The position numbers and the translations under genes are program-made. From contig CAADSV010000031.1 in NCBI GenBank assembly GCA_900751665.1, positions 1-15,080 on the forward strand: 15,080 bases of DNA. Direction: 5' to 3'. This document shows, one piece after another, positions 9,469-15,080 of the stretch (position 1 is the first letter of the stretch; each line of letters opens with the position of its first letter). Below the pieces are notes generated by a model. The model was not told where the DNA came from. It saw only the letters and a list, made by a program, of their open reading frames with translations, and did not search any database. The stretch is from an uncultured Collinsella sp. (GTDB taxonomy: Bacteria > Actinomycetota > Coriobacteriia > Coriobacteriales > Coriobacteriaceae).

Positions 9469-9950
9469 GTGCCGCAAGCAAAAAGAGCAAGACGCAGCAG
9501 CTCAAGGAGCGTTGGGAAAACGGCGAGCTCGACTCCGGGGCGATGACGCCCGAGTTTATCAAGGGACTCAGTCCCCGCGAGCTGGGCATGCTGGGCGAGC
9601 TGATCACCATCGACTACTTTAACGAGCGCGGCTACACCTTGCTGGAGCAGGGCTATCGTTGCACCGAGGGCGAGGCCGATCTGGTGCTGCTCGATGAGCT
9701 CGACGATGTCGTGGTGATGGCCGAGGTCAAGACCAGACGCGTTGCACTGGATTGCAGCACGAGGGTCTTTCCGGAGGAGGCCGTGGACGCCCAAAAGCAA
9801 CGCCGCTACCGCCGCATCGCAAGTTGCTATCTCATGGAGCATTATCCGCTCAAGGCGATTCGCTTCGATGCCGTGGGTGTCACCATTCGCGGCGGGCATA
9901 TCGCCGAGATCGAGCACCAGTACAACGCGTTCGATTGGCAGGTGTCGTGA
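9465..9950 (+). CDS. yraN: UPF0102 family YraN-like endonuclease-fold protein
   Basis: YraN proteins have a PD-(D/E)XK-like restriction-endonuclease fold; their cellular role is not settled, though the constant neighbourhood with rnhB, comM and dprA suggests DNA processing. The 161-aa product has the family core: GELITIDYFNERGYTLLEQGYRC (about 44-66), then GEADLVLLD (69-77) and MAEVKTRR (85-92). It therefore keeps the acidic residue series ending in E-x-K (Glu87, Lys89). A 40-residue N-terminal extension rich in charged residues makes it longer than the usual ~120 aa. ATG 9465 follows AAAGGAG (9453-9459) at five bases. The stop TGA (9948-9950) shares its last base with the comM ATG, so the two are coupled. 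Confidence 0.88.
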   Translation: MSAASKKSKTQQLKERWENGELDSGAMTPEFIKGLSPRELGMLGELITIDYFNERGYTLLEQGYRCTEGEADLVLLDELDDVVVMAEVKTRRVALDCSTRVFPEEAVDAQKQRRYRRIASCYLMEHYPLKAIRFDAVGVTIRGGHIAEIEHQYNAFDWQVS

Positions 9951-11473
9951 TGGCGTTCGAGACGTTTGCCGTTCACGCGGCCTGTATTCGCGGCGTCGAG
10001 GCGATTCACGTCACGGTCGAGGTCTCGCTTGCCGGCGGCGTTCCGGGCATTCAGATGCTCGGCATCCCGAGTATGGAGGTGATGGAGTCACGCGGTCGCA
10101 TTCGCTGCGCGATGCGCTCCGCCGGGTTCGAGATCCCACGCTCGGGCATTACGGTCAACCTGGCGCCCGGCGATATTCGCAAGACCGGTAGCGGCTTTGA
10201 TCTGCCCATCGCCATCGCGGTTCTGGCGGCCGATGGGCAGATTCCCCGCGACAACCTCGATCGCTGCCTTATCGCCGGCGAGCTCGGCTTGGACGGTACG
10301 GTGCTTCCCGTCAAGGGCGAGGTGGCGTTTCAGCTACTGGCTCGCGACATGGGGCTTTCCTTTATCGCCGGCAGGTCCGACCAGCATGTGCCGCTTGCTG
10401 GCGTTGACTGCGGGTTTATCGACCACCTATCTCAGCTTGCCCATGGCATGGGCGATGCCGCGCGGCACTACTTGGATTCCGAGGGCGTCGAGGCGACCTT
10501 TGAGCCCGAGCTCGACTATGCCGACGTACAGGGGCAGGAGGTCGCCAAGCGCGGCATGGCGCTTGCGGCGGCAGGAGAACTCGGCTTGCTCATGATCGGG
10601 TCTCCGGGATCGGGCAAGACGATGCTCGCACGCCGTATGACCGGCATCCTGCCCGAGCTTTCCGTTGAGGATCAGCAGGAGGCACTGTGCATCCATTCGG
10701 TTTTGGGTGAGAACATTGATGGCTTGTTGGCGGGGCCCCGCCCCTTCCGCAGTCCCCACCACAGTATTTCGACCGCAGGCCTTATCGGCGGCGGGCGCCC
10801 GGTGCACCCGGGTGAGATCAGCCTTGCTCATGGCGGCGTGCTCTTTTTGGACGAGCTTGCCGAGTTTCCCACTGGCGTGCTGCAGACGCTGCGTCAGCCC
10901 ATCGAGCGCGGCTACGTGAGGATCGTACGCGTCGACGGGGCTTTTACCTTCCCGTCGCGCTTTCAGCTGCTGGCTGCGAGCAATCCCTGCCCCTGCGGCT
11001 TTTTGGGCGATCGCGAGGTGCCGTGTCGCTGCTCGGCGGCGATGGTCGAGCGCTATCGGTCTAAACTGCGCGGTCCTTTGGCCGACCGTATCGACATGAT
11101 GATCGATGTGACCCGTCCCGACCCTCAAGTGATTATCGAGGGTGCGGAGGGCATGTCGTCGGCCGAGTTACGTGACTACGTTGTGCGCGGTCGCGCCTTT
11201 CGCGCTTGGCGCGAATCCCGCATGGACGATGCGGATGCCGAGGCCGAGGATGACGAGACTCGGTCCATTGACGGCGTCGTTTCGACCTTTGAGCTCGATG
11301 ATGCGGCGGAGAAGTGTGTGCTCGGCCTGTCGAAGCGCACGCATCTCACAGGGCGTGGCATCGTGCGCCTTGTTCGCATTGCGCGCACGATCGCAGATGT
11401 CGCCGAGAGCGAGCAGGTGACGCAGGACCACGTGCTCGAGGCGGCGATGTACCAGGGAAGGAGGGACCAATGA
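9950..11473 (+). CDS. comM: ComM/YifB-family Mg-chelatase-like AAA+ ATPase
   Basis: ComM is a hexameric AAA+ helicase that promotes branch migration during integration of transforming DNA; it belongs to the Mg-chelatase subunit ChlI-like family, often misnamed magnesium chelatase. The 507-aa length is normal. The N-terminal domain has VEVSLAGGVPGIQMLGIP (about 23-40) and ITVNLAPGDIRKTGSGFDLPIA (67-88). The ATPase has Walker A GSPGSGKT (217-224), RPFRSPHHS (264-272) and Walker B LFLDE (298-302). Next is NPCPCGFLGDREVPCRCS (346-362), with four cysteines able to bind metal, and then the C-terminal Mg-chelatase domain with LTGRGIVRLVRIARTIADV. It overlaps yraN by one base and dprA by four (ATGA), fitting a shared DNA-uptake and recombination operon. 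Confidence 0.95.
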   Translation: MAFETFAVHAACIRGVEAIHVTVEVSLAGGVPGIQMLGIPSMEVMESRGRIRCAMRSAGFEIPRSGITVNLAPGDIRKTGSGFDLPIAIAVLAADGQIPRDNLDRCLIAGELGLDGTVLPVKGEVAFQLLARDMGLSFIAGRSDQHVPLAGVDCGFIDHLSQLAHGMGDAARHYLDSEGVEATFEPELDYADVQGQEVAKRGMALAAAGELGLLMIGSPGSGKTMLARRMTGILPELSVEDQQEALCIHSVLGENIDGLLAGPRPFRSPHHSISTAGLIGGGRPVHPGEISLAHGGVLFLDELAEFPTGVLQTLRQPIERGYVRIVRVDGAFTFPSRFQLLAASNPCPCGFLGDREVPCRCSAAMVERYRSKLRGPLADRIDMMIDVTRPDPQVIIEGAEGMSSAELRDYVVRGRAFRAWRESRMDDADAEAEDDETRSIDGVVSTFELDDAAEKCVLGLSKRTHLTGRGIVRLVRIARTIADVAESEQVTQDHVLEAAMYQGRRDQ

Positions 11474-12405
11474 TGGCTGAGGGGACCTTCGAGCTGCATC
11501 CAGGTGACGCGTTGTATCCCGAGACCGTTTTGGAGCTTTCTGATGTACCTCAGACGCTCTATGTGCGCGGCAACCCCGAGGTGCTTTCGACGCCCGCGCT
11601 CTCCATCATTGGCGCGCGCAAGGCCTCGCCGTACGGTCTTGCCGTGGCAGAGCTTGCGGCCAAGGTGGCGGTTGAGGCGGGGGTGACGGTGGTCTCGGGC
11701 GGTGCGGTCGGCTGCGACCAGGCGTCGGGTTGGGCTGCGGTCAACGCCGGGGGCAAACACATCGTGGTGCTGGGGACCGGCGCCGATGTTGTCTATCCGC
11801 GCTCGAGCGCCGGCCTCATCACACGTACGCTCGATACGGGCGGCGCGGTCGTGTCGATCTCTCCGTGGGGCATGGGTCCGCGCAAGTTTGCCTTTCCGCG
11901 TCGCAATCGCGTGATCGCGGCCCTGTCGCAAGCCCTCTTTGTATCCGAGGCGGGTATGCCTTCCGGGACGTTTTCTACAGCCGAGGCTGCTATGGATTTG
12001 GGGCGCGAACTTCTTGCCGTGCCGGGGTCGATCCTATCGCCCGAGTCGCGTGGCACGAATTATCTCATTGCGAACGGTGCCTGCTGCATTGTCGACGAGG
12101 AGTCCATCGAGATGGCTATCTCTCGCATATACGGCACCCTGCGCTACTCGCGCCCCGATGCTCCCGGCATTGCCGACCTGAATCCAACACAGCAGACCGT
12201 GATGCATGCGCTCATCGCCTCTCCGCTCAAGGTCGACGACATCGCGGCGCTCGTCTCACTCGATGCTGTCGGCGTACTCAAACTCTTGGGTTCGCTTGAA
12301 CTCGAGGGCCTTATCGAGCGCATGATGGATGGAAGGTATGCGCCCTCCAAGTTTGCCCTTCACGCCCAGACGCCCTTCGGTCACAATGGAAAACGTGTCA
12401 ATTAG
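11470..12405 (+). CDS. dprA: DNA processing protein DprA (Smf family)
   Basis: DprA protects incoming single-stranded DNA and loads RecA on it during transformation. The 311-aa product has the Rossmann-like core: LSIIGARKASPYGLAVAE (about 44-61), TVVSGGAVGCDQASG (73-87), HIVVLGTGADVVYP (97-110), FAFPRRNRVIAALSQ (140-154) and LLAVPGSILSPESRGTNYLIANGA (181-204). A C-terminal winged-helix domain (about 234-295) follows. The usual SGLARGIDxxAH motif is replaced by SGGAVGCDQASG, so the common arginine and histidine are missing, perhaps a lineage variant. It lacks the N-terminal helical domain of longer DprAs. AAGGAGG (11458-11464) precedes both ATG 11470 and ATG 11473; 11470 forms an ATGA overlap with the comM stop. 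No dedicated uptake genes are in this window, so actual competence is not shown. Confidence 0.93.
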   Translation: MMAEGTFELHPGDALYPETVLELSDVPQTLYVRGNPEVLSTPALSIIGARKASPYGLAVAELAAKVAVEAGVTVVSGGAVGCDQASGWAAVNAGGKHIVVLGTGADVVYPRSSAGLITRTLDTGGAVVSISPWGMGPRKFAFPRRNRVIAALSQALFVSEAGMPSGTFSTAEAAMDLGRELLAVPGSILSPESRGTNYLIANGACCIVDEESIEMAISRIYGTLRYSRPDAPGIADLNPTQQTVMHALIASPLKVDDIAALVSLDAVGVLKLLGSLELEGLIERMMDGRYAPSKFALHAQTPFGHNGKRVN

Positions 12406-12419
12406 AAAGGTGTTTGCAG

Positions 12420-13757
12420 ATGCAGTTCGATCAGGTGACAGTTATCGGTGGCGGTCTGGCGGGTTCGGAGTGCGCGATCCAGCTGGCAGATCGCGGTTTT
12501 GCCGTAAAGCTGTGCGAGATGCGCCCCCAGGTGAGCTCCCCGGCTCACCATACCGATCACCTGGCAGAGCTCGTCTGCTCGAATTCGTTTAAGTCGACCC
12601 GTCCGGATTCCGCGGCTGGTTTGCTGAAGGCCGAGCTTGAGCGCATGGGTTCAGTCCTGCTCGATTGCGCCCATCGCGCGGCTGTCCCCGCCGGCGGTGC
12701 CCTGGCGGTCGACCGCGTCAAGTTTTCCGAGCTTGTCGAGGCCGAGGTTGCCGCTCGTCCCAATATCGAGGTCGTGCACGGCGAGGTCACGCAGATTCCC
12801 GAGGGTCACGTGGTCATTGCCGCGGGCCCGCTGTGTTCACCGGCGCTGAGCGAAGAGGTTATGAAGCTCGTCGGTGGCGATGCCCTGGCATTCTTTGATG
12901 CGGCGGCGCCGATCGTCGATGCCTCTACGCTCGATATGGACGTGCTGTTCTCGCAGTCGCGCTACGAGGAGCAGGGGGGCGGCGACTATCTCAACGCTCC
13001 GCTCAACAAGGAGGAGTACGAGGCCTTTATCGAGGCGCTTACCACGGCCGACCGCGTGGTGCTCAAAGACTTTGAGGGCGGCGATCTGTTCCAGGCCTGC
13101 CAGCCTGCCGAGGAAGTTGCGCGCACCGGCAAGGACGCCATTCGCTTTGGCGCCATGAAGCCCGTCGGCCTCACCGACCCGCGTACCGGACGTCGCCCCT
13201 GGGCGGCGATTCAGCTGCGTGCCGAGAACAAGGAGAAGACCGCCTATAACCTGGTGGGCTTCCAGACCAACTTGACCTTTGGCGAGCAGAAGCGCGTCTT
13301 CCATATGGTGCCGGGCCTGGAGAACGCTGAGTTCTTCCGCTACGGTGTCATGCACCGCAATACCTTTGTCGACGCCCCGCACGTGCTCGATGGCACCTTT
13401 GCCGTGCCCGGTACCGGCGTGCGTCTGGCCGGTCAGATCACCGGCACCGAGGGGTACACGGAAGCCGTGGCGACAGGTCTGCTCGCGGCGCTCAACACCT
13501 ATGCCGAGGCTATCGGTGCCGCGGGCGTCGAGTTGCCGCGTGTGGGCGCCCTGGGTGCGCTCGTGGGCTATGCGACCGATCCTGCCACCGTGGGCTATCA
13601 GCCCATGCATGTCAACTTTGGCCTGGTGCCGCCACTCGAGGATGGTAAGCGCCGCAGCAAGCGCGACCGCTACCAGGCCTATGCGGACCGTGCGCTCGAG
13701 GCCCTCGATGCCTACTTGGCCACGCGTTCCGACTTGTTTGGAGGCGACCGGTCATAG
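12420..13757 (+). CDS. trmFO: Folate/FAD-dependent tRNA (uracil-5-)-methyltransferase TrmFO
   Basis: TrmFO makes m5U54 (ribothymidine) in the T-loop of tRNA using methylenetetrahydrofolate and FADH2. The 445-aa protein starts with the FAD-binding dinucleotide motif VTVIGGGLAGSECA (about 6-19), followed by VKLCEMRP (29-36) and HTDHLAELVCSNSFKS (44-59). Cys53 in LVCSNSF and Cys227 in FQACQPAEEVA match the two functional cysteines described in the Bacillus enzyme (Cys53, Cys226). The C-terminal half has FGAMKPVGLTDPRTGRRPWA, FQTNLTFGEQKRVF and AGQITGTEGYTEAVATGLLAA. ATG 12420 is chosen over in-frame TTG 12414, since AGAAAGGTG (12404-12412) is then well spaced. It begins 14 bases after dprA. The order dprA-trmFO-xer is Firmicutes-like, but topA, which lies between dprA and gid in Bacillus, is absent. 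Confidence 0.96.
   Translation: MQFDQVTVIGGGLAGSECAIQLADRGFAVKLCEMRPQVSSPAHHTDHLAELVCSNSFKSTRPDSAAGLLKAELERMGSVLLDCAHRAAVPAGGALAVDRVKFSELVEAEVAARPNIEVVHGEVTQIPEGHVVIAAGPLCSPALSEEVMKLVGGDALAFFDAAAPIVDASTLDMDVLFSQSRYEEQGGGDYLNAPLNKEEYEAFIEALTTADRVVLKDFEGGDLFQACQPAEEVARTGKDAIRFGAMKPVGLTDPRTGRRPWAAIQLRAENKEKTAYNLVGFQTNLTFGEQKRVFHMVPGLENAEFFRYGVMHRNTFVDAPHVLDGTFAVPGTGVRLAGQITGTEGYTEAVATGLLAALNTYAEAIGAAGVELPRVGALGALVGYATDPATVGYQPMHVNFGLVPPLEDGKRRSKRDRYQAYADRALEALDAYLATRSDLFGGDRS
13740..13756 (+). promoter_or_regulatory. Ribosome-binding site and non-AUG start candidate for the xer gene
   Basis: GGAGG (13740-13744) is a good Shine-Dalgarno inside the end of trmFO. Nine bases later is ATA (13754-13756), in frame with the Xer N-terminal domain and overlapping the trmFO stop TAG (13755-13757). 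No ATG, GTG or TTG occurs in this frame from at least 13682 until GTG 13832. The spacing favours ATA, with coupled re-initiation, but an error in the sequence is an equally fair explanation. Confidence 0.4.
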
Positions 13758-14674
13758 CCTTTGACCTGTACGACACCGTCGACTCGTTTATCGCCTATAT
13801 CGCACGCGTCGAGGGACTTTCTCCCAACACGGTGACGGCCTATGGCTCGAGGCTGGAGCGCTTCGCTGCCTGGTGCGAGCGCGAGGATATCGATGCTTTC
13901 GCTGCCGACGTGCGCACCATTCGTCGCTATCTTGCCGAGCTTTCGCGTGAGCAGGTGGCTCCCCGAACGCTTGCGGCGCACCTGTCGGCTATTCGATCTC
14001 TCTATCGCTGGATGGCTGCCGAGGGGATTGTCGAGGGCGATGCGGTCTCGGCGATCGCATCGCCCAAGCTGCCGCGTGACCTGCCGGGCGTCCTTACGAC
14101 CAAGCAGGTCGAGGCGCTGCTCAAGACGCCTGATACCTCAACACCCGCGGGACTGCGCGATGCGGCGATGCTCGAGTTGCTCTATGCCTCGGGCGCCCGC
14201 ATCTCAGAGCTTGCGGCGCTCAACGTGGAGTCTATTGGTTGGTCCGAGCGAACGCTGCGACTTTGGGGCAAGGGGAGCAAGGAGCGTATCGTCCCTCTGT
14301 ATCGTCGCGCACTCGAGGCGACGCGTCTCTATATTGAGGAGGGGAGGCCGGAGTTGCTCGCTCAGGCAAAGCGCCGTGACCCCGCTGCCGGGCCGCATCC
14401 GCTGCTTATATCGGCGCGCGGCAATCGCATGAGTGCCGCCATGCTCAGGCGGCGGTTCCATACGCTGGCGACGCTCGCCGGCATTCCGGCCGACATTGCC
14501 CCGCATGCGATGCGCCATACCTTTGCGACCGATTTGCTCGAGGGCGGTGCGGACCTGCGCTCGGTTCAAGAGCTGCTGGGCCATGCGAGCCTGTCCACGA
14601 CGCAAATCTACACGCATCTCACGCCCGATCGGCTCAAACGTGCCGTGTCTCAAGCCCATCCCCGCGGCGAATAG
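13754..14674 (+). CDS. xerC: Xer-family tyrosine recombinase (XerC/XerD-like), non-canonical start
   Basis: Xer recombinases resolve chromosome dimers at dif sites. Starting at ATA 13754 gives 306 aa, normal for the family; the first canonical start, GTG 13832, would remove 26 residues including FIAYIARVEGLSPNTV, part of the conserved SAM-like DNA-binding domain. Numbered from ATA, all catalytic residues are present: Arg149 (ASGARISELAALN), Lys173 (WGKGSKERIVPLY), His251 and Arg254 (PHAMRHTFATDLLEGG), His277 (LGHASLSTTQIY) and nucleophile Tyr286. This spacing closely follows E. coli XerD. Position beside trmFO matches the Firmicutes xerC/codV location, hence the symbol, but sequence alone does not separate XerC from XerD or a single-Xer system. 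No phage or integron genes are nearby. The ATA start is inference. Confidence 0.85.
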   Translation: MAFDLYDTVDSFIAYIARVEGLSPNTVTAYGSRLERFAAWCEREDIDAFAADVRTIRRYLAELSREQVAPRTLAAHLSAIRSLYRWMAAEGIVEGDAVSAIASPKLPRDLPGVLTTKQVEALLKTPDTSTPAGLRDAAMLELLYASGARISELAALNVESIGWSERTLRLWGKGSKERIVPLYRRALEATRLYIEEGRPELLAQAKRRDPAAGPHPLLISARGNRMSAAMLRRRFHTLATLAGIPADIAPHAMRHTFATDLLEGGADLRSVQELLGHASLSTTQIYTHLTPDRLKRAVSQAHPRGE

Positions 14675-14723
14675 TGGCTGGGACGTCCCGCGCCGCACTC
14701 AGGTGTGTGGTTTTGATTGCGGG

Positions 14724-14752
14724 TTGGCAGGAAGAAGCATTCCTGCTATCAT
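14724..14752 (+). promoter_or_regulatory. Strong extended -10 promoter for rpsB
   Basis: TTGGCA (14724-14729, five of six consensus bases), a 17-base spacer and TATCAT (14747-14752, five of six), preceded by TGC at 14744-14746 as an extended -10, make the best promoter in the window. The expected start is near 14759, giving a leader of about 135 bases for rpsB. Confidence 0.8.
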
Positions 14753-14758
14753 TCATCG

Positions 14759-14893
14759 GGTTGCTTCACGGCAACATGTTTTTATCACGCACGCGCGGCT
14801 ACTTCATACCGTGGTGCCCGGGCTTTGGTAGCACATGTCCGGGTTGGTTTTGGAGGATGACCCCGCGCGGAGGCAAACCACAGGAGGTTTAAC
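14759..14893 (+). ncRNA. Structured rpsB leader with possible Shine-Dalgarno sequestration
   Basis: Three small stems can be drawn. GTTGC/GCAAC (14760-14764, 14771-14775) is followed within three bases by TTTTT, a possible early attenuator. CCCGG/CCGGG (14817-14821, 14839-14843) competes with GTGC/GCAC (14814-14817, 14831-14834). AAACC/GGTTT (14875-14879, 14886-14890) holds the Shine-Dalgarno AGGAGG (14882-14887) in its loop and stem. A mini-frame (ATG 14857 to TAA 14890-14892, 11 codons) crosses the same region. In E. coli S2 represses rpsB-tsf through its leader; an analogous control here is plausible but unproven, and these stems are short. Confidence 0.4.
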
Positions 14894-14952
14894 ATGGCTA
14901 CCAAGATTAATATCCGCACCCTGCTCGAGGCCGGCTGCCACTTCGGGCACCA
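14894..14952 (+). CDS. rpsB: 30S ribosomal protein S2, first ~20 codons only, broken at a probable chimeric junction
   Basis: S2 is an essential protein of the small ribosomal subunit. After the strong AGGAGG site the frame reads MATKINIRTLLEAGCHFGH, the conserved start of bacterial S2, where family members continue with QTRRWNPKM. Here the next residues are HTREL and then nothing S2-like, although the frame stays open to the window end at 15080. The last clearly S2 base is about 14952. Since rpsB is essential, a true break is unlikely unless an intact copy exists elsewhere; the adjoining sequence reads as MurD on the other strand, so the end of the contig is probably artificial. Confidence 0.85.
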
Positions 14953-15079
14953 CACCCGTGAACTCTTCGATCAGCTTGGTGTTGTCCGCGCCCATGCAGA
15001 CGAGCGTATGTACCTTCGCACGGGCGAAAGCCTTCAGCGGTTCGTAGTCGTTGCCTTTGTCCGTGCCCCCGGCGATCCA
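14939..15079 (-). CDS. murD: Fragment of UDP-N-acetylmuramoylalanine--D-glutamate ligase, C-terminal domain (foreign segment)
   Basis: Read on the minus strand from 15079, the sequence gives WIAGGTDKGNDYEPLKAFA, then KVHTLVCMGADNTKLIEEF and TGVVPEV ending at about 14939. MurD adds D-glutamate to UDP-MurNAc-L-Ala in peptidoglycan synthesis. GG-x-DKGNDY, a LVCMG/D-N-x-K-L strand-helix and a VVPEV-like end are the order seen in the MurD C-terminal domain, and the wording is most like Bacteroidales (for example Alistipes). Beyond VVPEV the frame runs antisense through rpsB and its leader and is meaningless. Both ends of the gene are missing. The family is well supported by motif recognition; the taxonomic source is inference. 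Confidence 0.75.
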
Positions 15080-15080
15080 T

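Noticed and set aside
9153..9917. A 254-codon minus-strand frame across the rnhB-yraN junction
   Set aside because: It is antisense to the yraN coding region and the rnhB end, runs through the rnhB terminator, and shows no domain.
9950..11473. Magnesium chelatase subunit of chlorophyll or cobalamin synthesis
   Set aside because: The N-terminal domain and neighbours (yraN, dprA) identify the ComM/YifB branch; no chelatase partner genes are present.
13754..14674. Phage integrase or integron/mobile-element recombinase
   Set aside because: Sequence style, length and position beside trmFO fit housekeeping Xer, and there are no attachment-site duplications, tRNA or phage genes nearby.
14857..14892. 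Eleven-codon leader peptide upstream of rpsB
   Set aside because: GGAGG abuts the ATG with no spacing, the frame is very short, and the region is better explained as rpsB ribosome-binding structure.

Overview
The window is a dense, almost entirely plus-strand stretch of bacterial housekeeping genes with high GC and strong G/C third positions. The gene set suggests a member of the Coriobacteriia, most like Collinsella. It is an actinobacterial-type genome, but it carries the two-subunit GlyQ/GlyS glycyl-tRNA synthetase, folate-dependent TrmFO and a pyruvate phosphate dikinase with its DUF299 regulator, and its gene order resembles Firmicutes. The taxonomic call is inference from gene content and protein style; no database search was possible.

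Layout. (1) 3-870: the 3' end of trmD, then lepB (signal peptidase I) one base after the trmD stop. (2) 930-4842: glyQ, glyS and a PPDK regulatory kinase/phosphorylase (YqfL/DUF299 family), closely packed behind a probable promoter at 854-883. (3) 4843-5091: a 249-base regulatory gap with repeated TTACC half-sites and a plausible promoter, leading to ppdK (5092-7842), which ends in a hairpin with an 11-bp perfect stem. (4) 7843-8457: a strong promoter, a structured leader, rplS (L19) and a strong intrinsic terminator. (5) 8487-9275: rnhB, followed by a second strong terminator at 9325-9366. (6) 9465-14674: yraN, comM, dprA, trmFO and a Xer tyrosine recombinase, joined by overlaps or a short gap, so probably one operon. 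(7) 14675-14893: a strong promoter and structured leader for rpsB, of which only about 20 codons are present.

How they fit together: most genes serve translation (TrmD, GlyQS, L19, S2, TrmFO), DNA maintenance and uptake (RNase HII, YraN, ComM, DprA, Xer) or secretion (LepB). The metabolic pair is the DUF299 regulator and PPDK: the regulator's expected target threonine sits two residues before the PPDK catalytic histidine and is visible here.

The most important anomalies are at the right-hand side. The last ~130 bases do not continue rpsB. They encode, on the minus strand, part of the MurD C-terminal domain in a Bacteroidales-like style, joined to rpsB through about 14 bases that read sensibly in both genes. 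This is most likely a chimeric assembly or read junction. The xer gene has a full N-terminal domain in frame but no ATG/GTG/TTG to start it; the best-placed candidate is an ATA that overlaps the trmFO stop. I found no CRISPR array, insertion sequence, prophage, tRNA or rRNA, and no convincing new multi-gene system. The most promising little-described elements are the ppdK control region and the rplS and rpsB leaders.
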